Source: Symbiodinium natans
Taxonomy: Eukaryota; Sar; Dinophyceae; Suessiales; Symbiodiniaceae
Length of the DNA stretch: 64,000 bases
Assembly (NCBI GenBank): GCA_905221605.1
Contig: CAJNDS010002795.1
Span: 1 to 64,000 of the forward strand
Reading direction: 5' to 3'
The notes below the pieces were generated by a model. It made no database searches and was not told the DNA's origin. It worked only from the letters and a program-made list of their open reading frames with translations. Both the position numbers and the translations under genes were made by a program. Below are positions 12,655 to 22,800 of this stretch, piece by piece (position 1 is the stretch's first letter; each line of letters begins with the position of its first letter).

Positions 12655-12800
12655 ATATCGGGACTACGTATATAAGATATATATATATATATGTATAGTG
12701 TGTATATATATATATATTTACATACATATCTGTACATATATATATACTCATATACATGTTCATGTTGATTTTGCTCATATATATATATGTGTGTTTATTT
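12655..12800. repeat. TA/CA-rich microsatellite
   Basis: Alternating TATATA and TACATA; no gene. Similar smaller islands lie at 14395-14480, 35410-35500, 37430-37545, 40005-40045 and 52525-52605. Confidence 0.9.
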
Positions 12801-12992
12801 ATTTACGGGTTACATGATGTTTTGGGCTTTGGGCTTCGTAGGGCTTGAGGGACTCGAAGCGGGTCTCAATTCTTGTTTGCTTTTGGCATGGGTCTCTGAC
12901 AGCACCAAGTTGGTTCTCTGGATATGCCCCCAACATAACACTGTCCTTCTTGTAGGAAGCCCCAAAAAGAGAATATGCAAACCTACTTTCGG

Positions 12993-12993
<1 letters not shown>

Positions 12994-13023
<30 letters not shown>
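12994..13023 (+). repeat. poly-C tract
   Basis: About 30 uninterrupted C. Others at 14663-14704, 36507-36532, 41971-41999, 15038-15053, 10927-10942, 29430-29445 and 39967-39990 (followed by poly-A and TA). Confidence 0.95.
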
Positions 13024-13025
<2 letters not shown>

Positions 13026-13164
13026 ACGGGAAGTCCTTACCCTTACCCGATTTCAGGATCCCAGGACACCCACTTCGCTTTGCGCACAGTTGTGTTTAGG
13101 GATTGTTTAGGGTTTAGGGTTCAAGTTTTAGGGTTTGAAGCACCAGGCAACCTACTGTTGAGAA

Positions 13165-13256
13165 ACCTCCCCATGCCAGGCTTGGGACTGTGAATCAAGC
13201 CGTAATCCGAATCGTCCCTGAACATTCCGCGCGATTCGTACTTCGCATTGAAGGGG
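13165..13256 (-). CDS. candidate exon, possible kinase C-terminal linker
   Basis: After acceptor ATGCCTAG it reads SPFNAKYESRGMFRDD then SDYGLIHSPKPGMG. The YES..F..DDSDYG pattern resembles linkers behind GCK/MST catalytic domains, and the strand and position (3.6 kb past K10) fit. Not proven to belong to the kinase. Confidence 0.45.
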
Positions 13257-13734
13257 CTAGGCATCTAGTTGTTCGCAACCAGGGTTCCTTGGGCAAGCTC
13301 GACTGATTAAGGCAAAGGGGGTCCAGAACAGCCCCCAGATGGGGGTTTACTAAACAAGGGGACCCCTAAAGCAGACCCCCAAATAGTAGGATTCCCTTAT
13401 AGTAAGGAGCCCCAATAAGGTCCCCCCCTAATTTCGGAACAGCCCCATATCTCAAAGGAACCAGCACCAAAGGCCCCCGCAGTCGCTGCCAGGACCCGTT
13501 GCGCCCTGCGAGCGCGGCCACGTTGCAGGGACATGACGCGCGATCACTTCCCTTCATCCCCCAGCCCTAAACCCCCTAAACCCCCTAAACTCCCTCCCCC
13601 AACCCTAACCCTAAACAGTGCCTATCTCTGATTGTGGGGAACCTAAGGCCCTACAAACCCTAAACCCTAAACCCTAAACCCTAAACCCTGAACCCGAAAC
13701 CCTAAACCCTAAACCCTAAGCCCTGAAAGCCCTC

Positions 13735-13845
13735 TGACTCGCCTTGGCTATTTGTCGTGCGCGAGGGCGAGTTGCCGCCGGTGCCTTGCATGCTCGTGAA
13801 GCTCGCAACTGCCATCCCATCGCTTGTGCCCCCTTCTACCCACAA
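13735..13845 (-). CDS. candidate exon, Ser/Gly-rich linker
   Basis: Minus strand reads GTSDGMAVASFTSMQGTGG then NSPSRTTNSQGESEG, typical of a disordered linker. A plus-strand frame (LFVVREGELPPVP) is also open, so this rests on the shared strand of neighbouring exons. Confidence 0.3.
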
Positions 13846-14673
13846 TTAAGGGGTTCCTAAACCCTAAACCCTAAACCCTAAACCGAAAACCCTAAACCCT
13901 AAATCCTAAAAACCCTAAGCCCTGTAAACCCTAAGCTCCATAACCCTAAATCCCAAAAACCCTAAACCCTGTCAACCCTAAGCTCTATAACCCTAACCCT
14001 CAACCGCAGCAAAAGCCTCTTCGAAGGGCAGCTGGGGAATCAAGGCTTTTAGGGTTTAGGGTTTAGGGTTTAGGGTTTAGGGTTGGTGCAGACGAGGCTT
14101 TTGGGGCATGGACCTTGGCTTGGAAGAGTTTGGAGGGTTTACTAGGATGGCCCTTAGAACCCTTGCCACGGTTTAGGGTTTAGGGTTTAGGGTTTAGGGT
14201 TTAGGGTTTAGGGTTTAGTAAGTTTAGGGTTTAGGGTTTAGGGTTTAGGGTTTAGGGTTTAGGGAATATTCCTGAATATGAACCTCTTAAACCCAATAAG
14301 GGAACACATAACATGTCCCAAGGGCCTACCGAGTTTAGGGGCTAACGGCTCAGGGCTTCCGGAGGAACTTCGGAGCCTTACCCCACTCCTGAATACACAT
14401 ACCCATTCAATGATGCACATCTACACATGCACATGTGTATACACATGTATGTATGTAGAATACATACTATGCATTCTTGTTATAGGGGGTTTTGGCTTTC
14501 GTGCTCCTTAAATTCCACCAAGAGGGACCCGAAAGTCTCTACAGCGTGCAGGCTTCAAATAAGGGGGCTTGCGCAGCAAGAGTCCACAACTCAGCATTGC
14601 TGCAAGCTTCCCCCCCAAACCCCCAACACCCCTAAGCCCTGCAACTCAGCCGGCAAGTCATGACCCCCCCCCC

Positions 14674-14704
<31 letters not shown>

Positions 14705-15109
14705 ATACCCCCACCCGAACCACCCCCCAAACAAACATCCCGAGTCCCAACCTGTGACAAAAAACCAAAACATCACGAAGCTGCAGCATTCCTAAACCGA
14801 AGCCTCCAAACCTCCAAAAAGTCCCGAAACCCCAAACCCTAAACCCCCAACCTTAGCCCCCATTCCGAAACCCCAAACCCTAGCCCCAAACCGTACACCC
14901 CAAACCCTACGCCCCAAACCGTAAACCCCAAACCCTAAAACCCTAAACCCTAAACCCTAAATCCCAAACCCTAAACCCTAAACCCTAAACCCTAAACCCT
15001 AAACCCTAAACCTCATAGACCCCCAAAGCCCAAACCCCCCCCCCCCCCCCCGCTTGCCTGCGAGGGGGGCCTGGGCCAATCGAGGCCCGAGGTGTGCCTG
15101 GAGAGCCTC

Positions 15110-15200
15110 AGGGGTTTAGGGTTTAGGGTTTAGGGTTTAGGGTTTAGGGTTTAGGGTTTAGGGTTTAGGGTTTAGGGTTTGGGTTTAGGGTTTCGGGTTT
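15110..15200 (+). repeat. (TTTAGGG)n array
   Basis: About 12 units, followed by 400 bp of G/T-rich decayed repeat to 15.62 kb. Confidence 0.95.
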
Positions 15201-15854
15201 AGAGTTTACGGTCTGAGTTGCTCAGGGCCTTCGGGGTTTTCGGGTTTTTGTGAAGTTTTGGGGTTTTCGGGTTTAGGGTGTGGGGTCTTAGGGGTTTAGA
15301 GGGCTTTAGGGCCTTGGGGCTTTGCGTGTTTTGGGGTGTTAGGGTGTTGGGTGGCTTCAGGGCGTTCAACGTGTTTTCGGGTATTGGGCTAAGGTGTTTT
15401 GGGGTTTAGGGCTTAGGGCTTAGGGCTTAGGGCTTAGGGCTGTCGGGGTTTTAGGCTTCTAGGGCTTTCGGGGATTAGGTTGTTTTTTAGGCTTGAAGGT
15501 GTTTGGGGGTGTTAGGAGGTTAGGGGGCTTCAGGTGTTTTCGGGTTGGGCCTTAGGGGTTCTAGGGCTTTAAGGCTTGGGGTTTTAGGGTTTAGGGTGCG
15601 GGGTTTTAGGGTTTAGGGCTTCAGAGGCATCATGCCCCGTGTACTCCTGGAACCCTAACCCTGATTCCCTAGACCCGAAACCCTAAACCCTAAACCCAGT
15701 CTGATGGTGTCCATGACGAAACGCCCTCGGGCGGTGCCAATCGGCCCAATGCTCGTGGAGGGGTGGCTGCCCTTCCGCCCTGGCGCACCTAAACCCTAAA
15801 CCCTAAACCCTAAACCCTAAACCCTAAACCCTAAACCCTAAACCCTGGCGTGCG

Positions 15855-15972
15855 CGCTGAAGGCACAGTGCTAAGTCTGTGCCGACCAAGGAGGCGGTGG
15901 ACGCTGCAAAACCTGCTGCAACGCTTCGATGGGTGGCAGGGTTCCCAGACCACATGTCGCTCCAGGATCTCC
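15855..15972 (-). other. exon-like segment after the kinase domain
   Basis: Unique GC-rich stretch flanked by arrays. The minus strand can read VEILERHVVWEPCHPSKR, but plus-strand frames are also open, so coding strand is not certain. Confidence 0.2.
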
Positions 15973-15975
15973 ACA

Positions 15976-16148
15976 GGGTTTAGGGTTTAGGGTTTAGGGT
16001 TTGGGGTTTGGGGTTTGGGGTTTGGGGTTTGGGGTTTGGGGTTTGGGGTTTGGGGTTTGGGGTTTGGGGTTTGGGGTTTGGGGTTTGGGGTTTGGGGTTT
16101 GGGGTTTAGGGTTTAGGGTTTTAGGGTTTGGGGTTTGGGGTTTAGGGC
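15976..16148 (+). repeat. TTTGGGG variant array
   Basis: After three TTTAG units, about 15 consecutive TTTGGGG units, then mixed units. TTTGGGG runs are strong G-quadruplex formers. Confidence 0.97.
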
Positions 16149-16583
16149 GGAACTACCCGGCCCAAGTGTTGAGAACCGTTTTATCACAGAAAAAAGGAAG
16201 CTTGAGGAGTTGAGGACGCCAGGATCTAAACCTTGAGGCTTAAGGGGTTTCTGGGGTGAACCTGTGAAAATGACCTTAACCTTTTTGGACCGAACAATCT
16301 CAGGGTTTTAGGGCTTTAAGGTTTTTTTTGTTCGGGTAATCGGGTTTTTTCGGGTTTTAAGATTTAGGGCTTTCAGGGGTTTGGGGTTTTAAGGAGGTTC
16401 GGGTTCCAGGCTGTAGGGTTTCAGGTTTGAGGGCTTTATGGTTTGTGGGGTTTAGGAGGTTTTGGGGGGCTCTTTGAACATTAGGCGTCCGCACTCGTGG
16501 CTAACTCTCCTCTGAAGTTCATGGTTTAGAGTTTAGGGTTTAGGGTAACGGAACCACAAACTGCATCAAAGTCTTCAGACCTC

Positions 16584-16690
16584 CTTGGTAGCCCAGTCAC
16601 CATATTCAAGTAAGGGTACGCTTCGTTGGTTTCATTTATACAGGAACCTCGAACCCACAAAGAGCAAAAGTGCACCACTGCGCTACCAAG
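16584..16690 (+). mobile_element. family A element, copy A2
   Basis: Complete, with CTTGGTAGCCCAGT at left and GCGCTACCAAG at right. On the minus strand it reads TAGCGCAGTGG and GGGTTCGAGGTTCC, like tRNA box A and box B. Confidence 0.85.
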
Positions 16691-16812
16691 CCTCAAACCC
16701 TAAACCCCAAACCCTGAGCCCTAAACCCTAAACCCTAAAACCCTAAACCCCAAACCCTAAAGCCTCAAGCCTAAACCCTAAAGCCTCAACCCTCCCATTG
16801 CCATCAGAGCAC

Positions 16813-16872
16813 TTTGCCAGGCTCTTTCGCAGCTTCGCTTGTCAGCTGCGTGAAGGCATGCTGGAGCAACAC
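16813..16872 (-). CDS. protein kinase, exon K10 (end of kinase domain)
   Basis: [20 protein letters not shown] after a CTGCAG acceptor; LLQHPF is the usual last motif of STE20 catalytic domains. The donor AAA|GTGCTC is likely; without splicing an in-frame TGA follows two codons later. Confidence 0.8.
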
Positions 16873-19800
16873 CTGCAGGGCAAGGGGTTTAGGGTTTAGG
16901 GTTTAGGGTTTAGGGTTTAGGGTTTAGGGTTTAGGGTTTAGGGTTTAGGGTTTAGGGTTTAGGGTTTAGGGTTTAGGGTTTAGGGTTTAGGGTTAGGGGT
17001 TTAGGGTTTAGGGTTTGGGGTTTGCGGTTTGGGGTTTGGGGTTTGGGGTTTGGGGTTTGGGGTTTTGGGTTCAGGGTTCAGGGTTCAGGGTTTAGGGTTT
17101 AGGGTTTAGGGTTTGGGGTTTAGCGCAAGATCCTATAGACCCTAATTAGGCCTCACCCCTAAATCCAGAAAAGCCTAAAAAGTCCCTGATCCAGAAGCCC
17201 GAAATCCCTAGATCCCTAAACCCCGGATCCCCTACACCTCACACCGCACAGTAGGGTTTAGGGTTTAGGGTTAAGGGTATAGGGTATAGGGTTTAGGGTT
17301 TAGGGTTTAGGGTTTAGGGTTTAGGGCCCTTGAAAGAACACCGAGGGCCCCAGGCAAAGTAGAACGGGGCAACCTCTGAGGTGTCCCGGCACGGTAGCAG
17401 AGTTCGGCCTACATGTTCTGTTTCTGTAAAGCCGCCAATCCTCCACCAGTACATACACCCTAAACCCCAAACCCTAAACCCTAAACCCTAAACCCCAAAC
17501 CCTAAACCCTAAACCCTAAACTTCTGCAACTTAAGCGTATGATGCCCCGACTCCCCGATCTCAAGTCCGGAATCCACGGAGATCCCTCCCTCGCAGCCGA
17601 CTCCCGCCTTCCCTTTCTTGGGAAAAGGGTTTAGGGTTTAGGGTTTAGGGTTTAGGGTTTAGGGTTTAGGGTTTAGGGTTTAGGCGGGTAAGTGTGGGCG
17701 GTTGAGGATTGGATTTAGGGTTTAGGGTTTAGGGTTTTGGGGTTGTTTTGAGGGGTTTTGAAGGGTGTTGAGGGGTTTTGAGGGTTTGAAGGGCTTTGAG
17801 GGTTTAAGGGTTCTTGAAACCCTAACCCCTACACCCTACACCCTACACCCTCCACCCTACACCCTACACTCTACACCCTACACCCTAAACCCTAAACCCT
17901 AAACCCTAAACCTCAAGTTTTAGCTTCAGGCTTGGGGGGTGAGGCTAGCGACACCTGCGCCGGTGGTCGCTCTGACTGGACCGTCAGACAGGCTGACCTC
18001 GGGCAAACATCCGTATGAATGCGGTCGCACTTCCGCATCCTACAGACGGTCTGCGGGCTTCAGGGTGCACGGTCGAATCTAGACTGTTGCGTACTTGATG
18101 ATGGGGATAGAGGGCATTCTTCGGGCGACTTTCACGGTCAGGAAGAACCCTAAACCCCAAACCCCCAAACCCTAAACCTGCACGACTCAGGCATTGAGGG
18201 CCGCACACGAAGTTGACGAACTCAGGCGACGACTTCGAAGGATCTGGAAGGCCTCAGGTGTCACTGGGGCAGGCTCAGGGTTTAGGGTTGAAGACTTAGG
18301 GTTTAGGGTTTAGGGTTTAGGGTTTAGGGTTTAGGGTTTAGGGTTTAGGGTTTAGGGTTTAGGGTTTAGGGTTGAGGGCTGCAAAGCCACCCGTGGTGCC
18401 AGGAGAGGTCCCAGGACAGTGTACACTGCACACCTTCCGTGCCCAAAACCACTTGTGTCGGGCCAGGCCTTGAGAAGTTGCGGCTCCGCATTTAGGGCGA
18501 CTTGGGGGTCGTCGCCCTCCCGGGAGGAGAAGCGGCCTAAGCCTTGAGTTTAGGGTTTGGGGTTTACAGGGGTTTAGGGCAGGAACCCTCAACCACAAGG
18601 ACTCCTCCTAAGGTAACTGCCACTATAACGGCTACTGTACTTCTTTGGCATTCTGCAGGGTAACTCTAGATTCAGCAAGTACGGTCATAACCGGTACCAA
18701 GCAGACCTGCTCTTGTACTTTTTACCGGATCCCTTTATTTGTTTCTTCCCCCCCAAAATGGGGTACCGCGAACATATACCCCAAGTAGCATAAGCGATTT
18801 TAAGAAAGCTACGGCAGCTACGTACAACCCTTCTCGGAAACCCCCCCCCCATGCGCCCTTTGCCTTGAACCCTAAACCCTAAACCCTAAACCCTAAACCC
18901 TAAACCCTAAACCCTAAACCTTGGGGGGTCGCCGGCTTCTGTTGGCGGCCATGCCGCCTCCAGGGCTTAGCTGAAAAATTGAATTAAATTGACCCTGGCA
19001 ACTGCTGTCTTTCATACGAGGGGGGGTTACGCAGAGAAGCTTAGGGAAGCTGAGTAGGGAAGCTTAGAGGGAGCCTGAGAGAGTAGTGGGGAGTATTAGG
19101 GAACCTTGGGTTACATACCCCGCCCTTGAACCGCCCCTCCCTGAAGAATCCTAGAAGTCTTGGGGCCCCCTGCCCGAGGGTGGCTTGGTGCTGATCACAA
19201 ACATGGCCCGCGTGGGCGGGATGTGGTAGTACGGAGGATGACAATCAGCCTGAAGCGAAGTCGCTGGCAAGGATGTCCTTCAGCTTTTTCAACGCTGCCC
19301 TCCTTGAAGGATACGTACTCTTACCTTGCCTACACACAAACCTGCTTGAGTAGGATCAGTGTCGTCTTCTAAATGTACACAAAGCCTTCTTCGGCTGATT
19401 CGGGGCACCCGGTCGGTTGCTGGATTTCGTCTGCACTGCCGGTCACGAACGAAGCCACATGTCCCAACTCCAAAAGACGAGACCTCCCTAATTGGGGTTG
19501 TTTCCGGCATCTGGTTGGCTTGCTTGCCCTTGCTTTGGGGGGATGTCTTGTTCTGATTCTTGGGCCATATTAAGAGTATATATATATATATGTACATATG
19601 TATATATATATATAGACATGCAATATATATATATATATATATATACATATACATAAATATACAAATGTATAAATATATAAATATATAAATATATAAATAT
19701 ATAAATATATAAATATATAAATATATGAATATATAAATATATAAATATATAAGTATATAAATATATAAGTATATAAATATATAAATATATAAATATAAAA

Positions 19801-22800
19801 ATATAAAAATATATAAATGTATAAATGTATAAATATATAAATATATAAATATATAAATATATAAATATATAAATATATAAATATATAAATATATAAATAT
19901 ATAAATATATAAATATATAAATATATAAATAAATATATATATATATATATGTATTTATTTATTAAGGCTCCAAGCTGGCTTCTCAAGGTTTCGGGCCCGG
20001 GCCATCTCGATACAGGTGATCCCCAAGGACCAGATGTCGGCCGTGGCGTTGTAGGCCTGAAGAGCCAGCAGCCAAGGCATGGATGTAGTCAAAATGGGGG
20101 TTTGGGGTTTAGGGAAACCCTAAACCCTAAACCCTAAACCCTAAACCCTAAACCCTAAACCCTAAACCCTAAACCCTAAACCCTAAACTGGCCCTAAACC
20201 ATCTATACTTCCCGAGAACCCATGATATGCAACAAAAAAGTGATGCTTAATATTCCCTTGCGGTTGGCCAACCAAAACACAAGAGAATTCCCAAGAAAAA
20301 CTAGGGAAGCTCCCTGGCCAACCTTAGAACTGGAAAGGGCCGTTTAGAATCAGGGTTTAGGGTTTAGGGTTTAGGGTTTAGGGTTTGGGGTTTGGGGTCT
20401 AGGGTTGTTTTTAATCAGGTCCCTGGCGCTTCAAAACAGCCTGAGAAGAAGGTTCATGTAGGGTTTCGGGTTTCAGGGGTGGCCCTAAATCCCTAACATC
20501 ATATGTAGGGTGTAGAGCTCACCTTGGGTTAGCCCTATCGAAACCTAATACAGCCTTGAACCAAACCAGAGCTTCAATGAAAAGCTTGGATCTCGAGGCA
20601 ATTAAACCCTAAACCCTATACCCTATACCCGAAAACCTAAACCCTAAACCCCGCACTCCTGGTCCGGCCTCTCCTTTGATGACCTCCGGCGCCATCCAGT
20701 AGGGCCTTAAACCGAGATAACATGGGTTTAGGGTTTGGGGTTTAGGATTTAGGATTTAGGGTTTAGGGTGTAGGCTTTAGGCTTTAGGGTTAGGGTTTAA
20801 GAAAAAGATTAGGGTTTCGGGTTTAGGGCTTAAGGTCTAAACTTAGGGTTTAGGGGCAAGGACTCAGGTCTAGGGTGGAGGGGCCTTGTGGCGATCAGGG
20901 AGGGGGTTCTGCTGGGTTGGGTCGAAAGAAGTGACTGCCTTAGGACGCTTTTTTTCTGGAAGGCCTGCGGGCGTAAGGTTCGGGGTGCAGGGAAAGCATC
21001 GTGGCTACAAATGCATCCCTAAACCCTAAACCCTAACCTGACCCCAAATTTAAACCCTAAACCCTAAACCCTAAACCCTAAACCCTAAACCCTAAACCCT
21101 AAACCCTAAACCCTAAACCCTAAACCCTAAACCCTAAACCCTAAACCGTGGCGCGATCTGCAGGATCGAGTCTGCAGCACCGCGGCTCGCTCAAGTCTCG
21201 ACAAGTGCACAGTCGAAGCAAGGCAATCAACAGCAATTGGAAGTAGGGCGTCTGTTCGCAGCATCCCTAAATCGAAAGGATCTCTGTCCGTCTCTCATGA
21301 GTCTCTCATGTATATGTGTATATACATGTGCACCCAGCCATCTCCCAAATAAGTCCTTTACTTTAAAACAAGAACCCTGCCTCAACTGCGTTCCTGGCTT
21401 CAGGCTTCCTTCAACAAGAACGAGGCTTCTTCGCTTCAACACGCTTTCTGCAGATCAGCCACTGCGTGGGAATTGCTCAACAACATCGCCCTGATCTTCA
21501 AACCGCACTTCTGGCTTCGCCAGTTTACGCCCGACCCAAAAACTGTCGACGCCAGCCTGATGCGTTGTATGTCGGCTGAACATGAAATCATCTTTTGTCA
21601 CACACACACACACACATGCCCTTGAGGCTTTGTCCGGGACACCACTGAGCACCCATCATAATGCTCCACCCTAAACCCTAAATCCCAAAACCCAAATTGT
21701 GAATACTTCCTTGTGGCTATGGAATGAAAGCCCACCCCTTAAGGGCCGAAAGTCGAAGCCCTAAGCCCCACGCCTTTAAACCCTACATCCTAAAGCCCGA
21801 ACCTCGAACCCTCTGAACCCTAAACCCTTAAATCCCCTTAAATCACCTAAATCCCTTACATCCCCTGAATCCCCTAGATCCCCTAAATCCCCTAAGAATC
21901 CCCTCAACCCCTAAACTCTACGAACCTCGGAACAAAACTATTGGGGGCTAAATAACTAGAATAGGGTTGTGGGGGCTATTCTAGTATACCGAAAAAGGTG
22001 CCCAGAGGGAATAGTATTAGTAATTCTTCCGGCTCCTAAACCCTAAACCCTAAACCCAAAACCCTGAACCCTAAACCCTAAACCCTAAACCCTAAACCCT
22101 GAACCTGGGAGCCCGGGCGAGCCGATCTGGGTGTTCCTCCTGGCCCAGGTGTTTTGGAGCTGGCAGGAGATGCCGAAGTCCGCCAGCTTGGGCTGGAACC
22201 TTCAGCCGCTTAGAGGGGTGAGGGTGTTTAGGGTTTAGGGTTTAGGGTTTAGGGTTTAGGGTTTAGGGTTTAGGGTTTAGGGTTTAGGGTTTAGGGTTTA
22301 GGGTTTAGGGTTTAGGGTTTAGGGTTTAGGGCTTAGGGTGCAAGCTTGGGCTGGAATTTTCCTGCTCTTCTCTCGGTTTTAGAGGGGGTTTTAGGGCTTT
22401 GGGGTTTAGGGGTTTAGGGTCTACAGGGTTCAGGGTTCAGCTGCTAAGGGCTTAGGGTTTAAGAAGACGGCAGCTCAGGCGTTTTAGGGCTTAAGGCTGC
22501 AGGTATTGGTGTGCTGACCCTAACTTCTCAAGTCAAGTCACATAGCAGAACCTTGTCGAGCTTGAATTGCGGCTGATCTAGAACTGCATTTTGGGATCTT
22601 CCCCCTTATGCTAACAGTCCTTAATAGGGATTAGGGTTTAGGATTTAGGGTTTAGGGTTTAGGATTTCAGTACCCCCCTGTTGTAATCCCTATTGACTGG
22701 CAGTATAAGGGGGAACATCCCAAACTGCATTCACTTTTTCGTGCGGCCGACAGAAGGAGGGGGGGGGGGGGGGCGGCGGGCTTGGCAGTGGCGGACCTCA

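Noticed and set aside
12787-13110. 107-codon plus-strand frame
   Set aside because: Runs from TA microsatellite through a poly-C tract (poly-Pro); no homology.
14591-14842. Pro- or Gly-rich small proteins around 14.66 kb
   Set aside because: Poly-C tract translated in different frames.
16001-16213. Repetitive GFGVWGLG protein
   Set aside because: Translation of TTTGGGG units; such GFRV/GLGF and NPKP peptides recur wherever arrays occur.
19570-19986. 138-codon Tyr/Ile-rich open frame
   Set aside because: Translation of the AAATATAT satellite.
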